64,000 bases of DNA from contig NZ_JALJZV010000018.1 of the NCBI RefSeq assembly GCF_024171535.1, forward strand, positions 16,480-80,479. Direction: 5' to 3'. The notes beneath the pieces are model-generated. The model had not been told where the DNA came from, searched no databases, and saw only the letters and a list, made by a program, of their open reading frames with translations. A program made the translations under genes and the position numbers. The stretch comes from Flavobacterium sp. HSC-61S13 (GTDB lineage: Bacteria > Bacteroidota > Bacteroidia > Flavobacteriales > Flavobacteriaceae). The stretch's first letter is position 1, and each line of letters opens with the position of its first letter. This document shows positions 58,884 to 64,000 of this stretch, piece after piece.

Positions 58884-61616
58884 TTATTTCTTCGTAAAAT
58901 CACCTACGTAAATCGTAGTTAACTGCTCTGGTTTTACATATTTTTTCAACGCGCTATTAACTTCTTTTAAACTTAGTTTTTCTACTTTTTGTTCTAATTG
59001 ATCATAATCATCCAACAACGCTCCTTTCAATAAATAGTCCTGAGATAATTGTAATAACATGTCATCATTACCTAAGTCCGTTTTTCGAGACACCTTCCAA
59101 CTGTTGATATTCTCTTTTAATTCGGTTTCCGTAAATCCGTCTTTTACAGCAAGAGCCACTTCCTCTTTTAAAGCATTTTCTACAGCCTTCTTTTTTGTTG
59201 GATTAAAAAAGGCATACCAACCCCACATCGCTACATCATTATCCTGAGGCACCGAAACATAGGATCCCGCTCCATAACTGATTCCCTCCTTCTCTCTCAA
59301 TCGCTTTGGAATTCTAGCACCTAGAAAACCTCCACTACCCAAGATTTCGTTTGCCATCATAAGGGCTGGATAGTCCGCAGACTTGGTGTCCATTTTAAAG
59401 CTTATTCTTCCTGTTGCTGTCGCGTTTTCTTTATCTACGGTTACCCAATCTTTATCTATTTTTGAAGTCGCAAAGAAAGTAGGATGGATTTTTTCATACT
59501 TTATTTGAGAATGCAATCCCTTAAACACCTTATCAAGCAAGACTGGCAAAGTGGAAGCATCAGCTAGACCTATAACGGTTCCCGCGCCTTGCGATGCGTC
59601 GAGAATTGTTTTATAAAACTCCACTATTTGACTTCTCGTCACCGCTTCAACCTGTTCGATCGCCTCCGGTATAGAAGGTGTATAAAAGATGCTCGTTTTT
59701 GGATATGGATTCGTCATTCGACCAATTTCTCTAAAAGCCAGAGATTGAGGATCGTTCAAAATCCCCTCATAAAAGGTTTTGTACGAGCTTTTAGTCTTAA
59801 CCAATTCCGACTCTGGAAAAACGGATTCCGTCAGGAGCTGGCCAACGATCTCCATAGTTTCGGTAAAAGTATTGTTGTAACTACTTACATACACCTGTAG
59901 GTTCTGCCCACTGAATTGAAAATAGACCGATGATTTCAATATATTCAAACGATCTTTAATTTGCTCTTTGGTTTGACTAGTGGTGCCCGCATTAAGCAAA
60001 CTCGCCATCATACCTGCCACCATACCTTTGTTTTCCAAAGCCTTACTATTACCCATCGGCAACATAAAAGAGGCATTGATCTGATTCCCCTTTAACTGTT
60101 TTTCTAAAGTAGCATACTTAAAGCCGTTACTTAATTTCCCCTCGTTATAATGCGCCTTCACATTAGCAATTGACGATTCAAATGGAGCAGCATCTGCCTC
60201 TTGTTCCTTACCTACGTAATTGGTTGTCAATGCGGCGATATCCGATTTCAAAAATTCTTTGGCTTTGGTTCTCTTTTCATCTTTTGATGGTATAAACACC
60301 CCAACGGTACGGTTATTGGTTCTAAAGTAGTTTTCTGCTACCCTTTTCACCTCTTCTTTGGTCATTTTTTCGATATAATCGCGATATAATAGTCCCAATC
60401 TGTAATCTCCAGCACCAACGATTTCCGTCAAACTAATCGCATACGAAATGGTATTGTTTTTATTGTCTTCAAGTTGTTTGATCAGTTTGGCTTTAGCACG
60501 TTCGACATCCTGATCTGTAAAATCGATTTTCGATACTTTATCCAACTCCAATCTCAGGTCATTTTTGACTTGCTGTATATCTTTATCCATAGGAACTTGC
60601 AATCCAAAATACACAAAACTAGCATCGCGAACTTCCGGTTGGTATGCGTAAATCGCGGACGCCTTATGCGTTTCTACTAAGGCTTTATACAGGTAACCCG
60701 AAGGATTGTTGGTTAGTATCTCACTTAAAACATCTAAAGTCGCATAGTCACTATCGGCATAGGAAGCGGTATGATACATTGCCCCTACAAATTGGCTGTC
60801 ACCAGCTCTCTTTAATTCAACTAATTTCTCTCCATCCTGAGCGGGTTCTACCGTCAAAATCTCTTCGAGTACACGCGCGGGTTTCGGTATTACTGAGAAA
60901 TATTGCTCGATATACTTCAAGGCTTTATCCTCCTCAAATTTTCCTGCGACGATTAAAGTTGCATTGTCGGGCTGATAATACTTTTCATAGAATTTTCGAA
61001 GCTGTGACGCCTTCACTCGCTCTACATCTTCTTTAGAACCAATCGTGCTGTTACCGTAATTATGCCATAGATAACCCGCAGACACCACCTTTTCCATCAA
61101 TACTGAGGACGGATAGTTTTCGCCGATCTCAAACTCGTTGCGCACCACAGAGAATTCTTTATCTAAATCCGATTGAATCAGCGTAGCATTTAACATCCTA
61201 TCAGCCTCCATTTCTATACTCCACTTTAAATTTTCTTCGGAATACGGAAAGATTTCGTAATAGTTTGTTCTGTCATAATAAGTCGTACCGTTGGCATTTC
61301 CCCCTTTATCAGATAACATTTTCTTTATATCACCCATATTCTTCGTACTCTTAAAAAGCATGTGCTCTAATAAATGAGCCATACCCTTTTCTCCATAGCC
61401 TTCATGTTTGGAGCCAACCTGATAGATGATATTCACCACCATATTACTCTGTGACGGATCCGGAATTAGCAACACCTGAAGTCCGTTACTCAACCGGTAT
61501 TCCTTGATACCCTCAACCGCAGCGACGAACTGCGGTTTTTCTGCCTTTTGAGCGAAACCATCAATGGAAACCATCAATGTACCTACACATAAAAGCCCAA
61601 GCAAAACTCTTTTCAT
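58884..61616 (-). CDS. M16 family zinc metallopeptidase, exported (second copy)
   Basis: A 910-residue exported peptidase. The signal peptide 'LLCVGTLMVSIDGFAQ' is followed by an active M16 domain with the HxxEH zinc motif in 'EKGMAHLLEHMLFKSTKN' (about residues 75-92) and the third ligand region 'DKEFSVVRNEFEIGENYPS'. The second half has the fold but no zinc motif, so one protein carries both halves of the clamp, as in tandem M16 proteins. It resembles the gene at 26273-29188 in design but differs throughout in sequence, so the two are ancient paralogues rather than a recent duplication. The neighbours give no substrate clue. Confidence 0.93.
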   Translation of the reverse strand: MKRVLLGLLCVGTLMVSIDGFAQKAEKPQFVAAVEGIKEYRLSNGLQVLLIPDPSQSNMVVNIIYQVGSKHEGYGEKGMAHLLEHMLFKSTKNMGDIKKMLSDKGGNANGTTYYDRTNYYEIFPYSEENLKWSIEMEADRMLNATLIQSDLDKEFSVVRNEFEIGENYPSSVLMEKVVSAGYLWHNYGNSTIGSKEDVERVKASQLRKFYEKYYQPDNATLIVAGKFEEDKALKYIEQYFSVIPKPARVLEEILTVEPAQDGEKLVELKRAGDSQFVGAMYHTASYADSDYATLDVLSEILTNNPSGYLYKALVETHKASAIYAYQPEVRDASFVYFGLQVPMDKDIQQVKNDLRLELDKVSKIDFTDQDVERAKAKLIKQLEDNKNNTISYAISLTEIVGAGDYRLGLLYRDYIEKMTKEEVKRVAENYFRTNNRTVGVFIPSKDEKRTKAKEFLKSDIAALTTNYVGKEQEADAAPFESSIANVKAHYNEGKLSNGFKYATLEKQLKGNQINASFMLPMGNSKALENKGMVAGMMASLLNAGTTSQTKEQIKDRLNILKSSVYFQFSGQNLQVYVSSYNNTFTETMEIVGQLLTESVFPESELVKTKSSYKTFYEGILNDPQSLAFREIGRMTNPYPKTSIFYTPSIPEAIEQVEAVTRSQIVEFYKTILDASQGAGTVIGLADASTLPVLLDKVFKGLHSQIKYEKIHPTFFATSKIDKDWVTVDKENATATGRISFKMDTKSADYPALMMANEILGSGGFLGARIPKRLREKEGISYGAGSYVSVPQDNDVAMWGWYAFFNPTKKKAVENALKEEVALAVKDGFTETELKENINSWKVSRKTDLGNDDMLLQLSQDYLLKGALLDDYDQLEQKVEKLSLKEVNSALKKYVKPEQLTTIYVGDFTKK

Positions 61617-61732
61617 AAAATTTTTATTAGTTTAATAGATACGGAAGATAACTTATAATATGTTTAATATTTGTTAAAACCCAAAAAACACCTAACAATA
61701 TACTTATAAAAAGCATTAAATAACCCTTATTT

Positions 61733-61769
61733 AAAAAACAAAACCCGCTGTATTTACAATACAACGGGT
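61733..61769 (-). terminator. Terminator after the lipoprotein gene at 61795-62193
   Basis: A 12-bp stem (61743-61754 with 61758-61769, one C-A mismatch or G-U pair depending on strand) with a 3-nt loop is followed on the minus strand by a T-rich run. It lies 25 nt after the stop codon. Confidence 0.8.
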
Positions 61770-61794
61770 ACTTTTTATGATTTTTATGTCTTTT

Positions 61795-62193
61795 TTAAGG
61801 GATCCGCTGATAGACATCGGTATAACAATCGTAACATTGTCCACGTAGAATCAATTGACCTTCTTGGATCGATATCGATTCGGGTATCGAGGAATCGCCT
61901 TTTAAAATGTCCTGGGGTTCAGAACTCTCAATAACCCGCCCTTTTTCAATGGTATAGTTCTGCTGTGATTTTTGCTGGCCGTTTTCCAATCGGGTCATTT
62001 TATCCTGCTCCAATAACAAGACCTGCTCTTTTTTCTTAATATCGAAATTAGTAACCGAACCCGTAAAACCTCCGGAACGCTGTATCAAGACCCAAGTACC
62101 CAAATGAGATTGGTCTTTTGTATCCGTTTGTTTGAAAGAACCACAACTTATAATCATAAGCGTTAAACTTAGGAATAGTATTTTTACTGCCAT
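61795..62193 (-). CDS. Hypothetical small lipoprotein (lipocalin-like strand pattern)
   Basis: A 132-residue predicted lipoprotein. The signal peptide ends 'TLMIISC' (Cys17). The mature part contains 'LGTWVLIQRSGGFTGSV', 'EQVLLLEQDKMTRLENGQQK' and a C-terminal 'LILRGQCYDCYTDVYQR' with a CxxC pair. The 'GTWVL' opening followed by short alternating strands resembles small lipocalin-like proteins of Bacteroidetes, but I cannot name a family with confidence. The CxxC near the end could form a disulfide or bind metal. It is transcribed alone, with its own terminator. It is the last ordinary gene before the accessory region. Confidence 0.7.
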   Translation of the reverse strand: MAVKILFLSLTLMIISCGSFKQTDTKDQSHLGTWVLIQRSGGFTGSVTNFDIKKKEQVLLLEQDKMTRLENGQQKSQQNYTIEKGRVIESSEPQDILKGDSSIPESISIQEGQLILRGQCYDCYTDVYQRIP

Positions 62194-62610
62194 AGGGATT
62201 TTAAATTTTTTAGTATTGTCAAGATTAGCACTTTTTTAGTAATTCTAGTTAAGAATCTTGATTTTTATTCTTATCTACCAAACGAAAGCAATGTCTTTAT
62301 AGAATTTAAATTTCTGCGCAGTTGTAAGTAAAAGATTAGCTATAGTAGCGCAGTCGTTTTCAGGGCCTACCGACAATAAATCATACACTGTCTGTGCACC
62401 AGAATAAACATTCTTTTTTTATTCTTAATGCAAGCAAAAAACCTCAATATAATGGAGTGTTCTTGTATGTAATATAAATCGCACAGAAAGGATCGTGCGT
62501 TAGCCTAGCCGAATATTTTAATACTCGCGCACCAGCCGGGGATTTTTTGTTACTAATTGGCACGAGCAAGATGCTGGCGACCAATGTCATTTAGTTTAGT
62601 GAGAAAGTAT
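62194..62610. other. Gene-free region left of the toxin cassette
   Basis: 417 bases with no supported coding frame. The left half is AT-rich. From about 62480 to 62590 the sequence contains two unusually GC-rich motifs: a repeat-like hairpin (62480-62504), and a stretch at 62524-62583 with CCAGC/GCTGG arms and an outer TTGG/CCAA pair. These do not look like a terminator and may mark a cassette boundary. Confidence 0.6.
62480..62504 (+). repeat. Left copy of an inverted hairpin repeat flanking the toxin cassette
   Basis: The sequence forms a 5-bp stem (CGCAC 62480-62484 with GTGCG 62495-62499). About 20 of 25 positions match the minus-strand sequence at 63786-63811, including GAAAGGAT and CGTGCG, with two one-base gaps. 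The two copies point in opposite directions. Confidence 0.6.
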
Positions 62611-63138
62611 TTATTCACAATTTAATTTAGGTGTTTTTATAATTCCTAAATTGGTGATAACTCTTTTATACTTCTTCAAATTATTTTTACAAAAATAATA
62701 CTTAGCTCCTTTTTTATCGTCTTCTATTGAGTAATCCAAAACATAAAACCCATATTTTTCTTCATCTTGAATCAAGTTACGAGACTCAAGAACACCTAAT
62801 ATTTCTTTATTACTTTGATGATTAGAATCACTCCAAATAAACAATTTGTTTTGGTGTATAAAAAACCTATTGGGAAGCTTATTTTCCTCAAACTTTTTCT
62901 CTTTAGAATACAGAAATTTATTTTCAGAATCCCCAATAATACTAATAAAATACAAGTTTTCTTCAAGGATTTTATATCTTATTCTAAAAACACTATCATG
63001 ATTAAACAAGTTTGTTTTAGAAAAGTCAATAATGCTATTTTCAATTGCTGCTTCATAATTTCCATTACTTCGGAGTTGAGTCTTATAAGATGTACAACCC
63101 ATCATAAAAAAGTACATAAGTATAAGTAAATATTTCAT
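62611..63138 (-). CDS. Predicted lipoprotein, candidate immunity protein
   Basis: A 175-residue predicted lipoprotein. The signal peptide MKYLLILMYFFMMGC ends in a lipobox with Cys15. The mature part is rich in Lys, Glu, Asn and aromatic residues, with beta-type segments ('ENLYFISIIGDSENKFLYS', 'YGFYVLDYSIEDDKKGAKYY'). No named family is recognised. It begins 12 nt after the JAB-like toxin gene on the same strand, the normal position of an immunity gene in polymorphic toxin loci. Its codon use is more AT-rich than the housekeeping genes nearby. A membrane-anchored immunity protein facing the periplasm would fit a toxin acting there, but the role is inferred from position only. Confidence 0.7.
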   Translation of the reverse strand: MKYLLILMYFFMMGCTSYKTQLRSNGNYEAAIENSIIDFSKTNLFNHDSVFRIRYKILEENLYFISIIGDSENKFLYSKEKKFEENKLPNRFFIHQNKLFIWSDSNHQSNKEILGVLESRNLIQDEEKYGFYVLDYSIEDDKKGAKYYFCKNNLKKYKRVITNLGIIKTPKLNCE

Positions 63139-63150
63139 CTATATGAAGAT

Positions 63151-63822
63151 TTAGTAATTAGTAAAATTTATAATATGTGGTTTTTCACCACCCGTATTAG
63201 CAGGATGTGTCAAAATATATGATTTTATTTGAGGGTCAATTTTCATTGCCTCATCCCTCGACATTAAATCTCTCTCAGAAGGATTAAAACGAGGGGATTC
63301 ATTAGGATGAGTATGGAAAAATCCTTTTACCTTATAACTATTATATTCCTCCATTGAATTAGAAATTTTTCCTATCCCACTAATTCCTTTAGATTTTGTT
63401 GATGTATATGTATTATTCTGATACCCTCCTAAGGTTATATGAGTTACATTATCGGTGCCGTTATTTGAAAAATACGCTCCTCCAATTTCTCTACCTACAT
63501 AATCAGCTAATTCTAAGGCAAATCTTTCAACTCCTTCCTTAGTTGCATTTCCGTTTCCTCCAACACTAACAACAGTACTGTCGGTTTTTAAATTCATTCC
63601 GTCAGATAAAATACCTTTGTCAATATTATCAATAGCAACTTTAGGATTCCCTTTTCTATCAGTTTTCACATCACCTTTACCATTAGTAGCTAATATTCTA
63701 TCAGGTTTATCATTCGTTTCTCCAACTTGTTTTACATCTCCAGTTTTTCTATTTAAAGTATAATCTGTTTCCGCAGCCATCCCCCGCTGCCGCACGAATC
63801 CTTTCGTGTGGCAATACAACAT
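63151..63822 (-). CDS. JAB-like toxin domain protein, detached Rhs-type C-terminal cassette
   Basis: A 223-residue protein with a C-terminal JAB/JAMM-type domain. The motif 'GFFHTHPNESPRFNPSERDL' gives His170, His172, Ser182 and Asp185 (HxH-x9-S-x2-D), and Glu112 in 'YVGREIGGAYF' is a candidate catalytic Glu. The N-terminal part ('TDYTLNRKTGDVKQVGETND', 'GKGDVKTDRKGNP') resembles the region just before the toxin domain of Rhs/YD-repeat proteins. The frame is closed by a stop just upstream, so no YD-repeat carrier is attached. ATG at 63822 or 63780 are both possible starts, and the first 14 codons overlap a hairpin repeat. It is probably an orphan toxin cassette or the remnant of a larger toxin. 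The lipoprotein gene 12 nt downstream is its likely immunity gene. Confidence 0.75.
   Translation of the reverse strand: MLYCHTKGFVRQRGMAAETDYTLNRKTGDVKQVGETNDKPDRILATNGKGDVKTDRKGNPKVAIDNIDKGILSDGMNLKTDSTVVSVGGNGNATKEGVERFALELADYVGREIGGAYFSNNGTDNVTHITLGGYQNNTYTSTKSKGISGIGKISNSMEEYNSYKVKGFFHTHPNESPRFNPSERDLMSRDEAMKIDPQIKSYILTHPANTGGEKPHIINFTNY
63786..63811 (-). repeat. Right copy of an inverted hairpin repeat flanking the toxin cassette
   Basis: On the minus strand a 6-bp stem, CACGAA with TTCGTG, encloses an AGGA loop within a GC-rich stretch that ends CGGCAGC. It is related to 62480-62504 in reverse orientation and overlaps the first codons of the toxin frame. Confidence 0.6.
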
Positions 63823-64000
63823 ACTAATAGCTCCCTCTTAAAACTCAAGTTTTATACAAAAACCCGGATTCCTTTTTGGCTTAGTCAAAAGACTTACTCA
63901 TATAAACCACGCGAGAGGACCCATAAATCCGCAACTGACTGTTAATAAAAAAGGTAAATATTTAATAGTCAATTCTTTGCGATCTTAATGTAATCACCTA
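63823..64000. other. Sequence upstream of the toxin frame
   Basis: 178 bases to the window edge with no supported gene. Stops in the toxin frame directly upstream of 63822 show that the frame does not continue from a carrier protein in this stretch. A carrier gene could still lie beyond the window. Confidence 0.5.

Noticed and set aside
1..64000. CRISPR array, prophage, insertion sequence or rRNA operon
   Set aside because: No regularly spaced repeats, cas genes, phage genes, transposase or rRNA sequence were seen.

Overview
The window is a chromosomal segment of a bacterium of the family Flavobacteriaceae (Bacteroidetes), close to Flavobacterium. The evidence is low GC content, AT-rich leaders without clear Shine-Dalgarno sites, Bacteroidetes-type promoter boxes (TAnnTTTG), and clade-specific families: DUF4270, an SDR-type threonine dehydrogenase, SprB-repeat and type IX sorting domains, a PID-CTERM-like small protein, and a half-length GlgA-like protein beside pan genes. 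Almost everything is ordinary core genome. The one clearly accessory region is the last 1.8 kb.

Layout. 1-5.7 kb: end of an OmpA-family gene, an MscS/YbdG-type channel, a DUF421 membrane protein, a MuiA-like DUF4139 protein and radA. 5.7-12.5 kb: a divergent block, with an LPG-synthase-like membrane protein, panD and panC on the minus strand, and a GlgA-like half protein, a DUF4270 lipoprotein and glmS on the plus strand. 12.4-15.1 kb: divergent oxyR and katA sharing a control region with a 21-bp-spaced direct repeat. 15.3-17.3 kb: atpD-atpC, separate from the other ATP synthase genes. 17.4-25.9 kb: lipoproteins, tRNA-Asn, a TRIC-type channel, threonine dehydrogenase, mfd, a FrnE-like thioredoxin-fold protein and a small PLDc_N-like membrane protein. 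26.2-37.2 kb: an M16 peptidase, a LuxR-type regulator and TPR sensor kinase, then a 1568-residue secreted protein with beta-propeller, Ig-like and SprB repeats plus a PID-CTERM-like small protein. 37.2-47.5 kb: a TonB-dependent receptor, a DUF3108/tryptophan dioxygenase/M23 peptidase/pgi operon, and hppD-hmgA for tyrosine breakdown. 47.6-58.6 kb: uvrC-patatin, a desuccinylase-family gene with formyltetrahydrofolate cyclo-ligase, a basic small lipoprotein, and ileS-dksA-like-lspA. 58.8-62.2 kb: a second M16 peptidase and a small lipoprotein. 62.2-64 kb: a toxin cassette.

The most interesting region is 62.4-63.9 kb. A JAB/JAMM-type toxin domain without its usual Rhs-like carrier sits 12 nt upstream of a lipoprotein gene that looks like its immunity gene. 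The pair is bracketed by two related GC-rich hairpin repeats in opposite orientation. Other points to check are a DksA-like protein that keeps one of four zinc ligands, a GlgA-like protein lacking its glucan-binding motif and C-terminal domain, a possible small RNA or attenuator ahead of the DUF3108 operon, and a Lys/His-rich small lipoprotein.

Several starts were moved from the longest possible frame to the start that gives a proper signal peptide or family alignment. Each case is stated in the entry.
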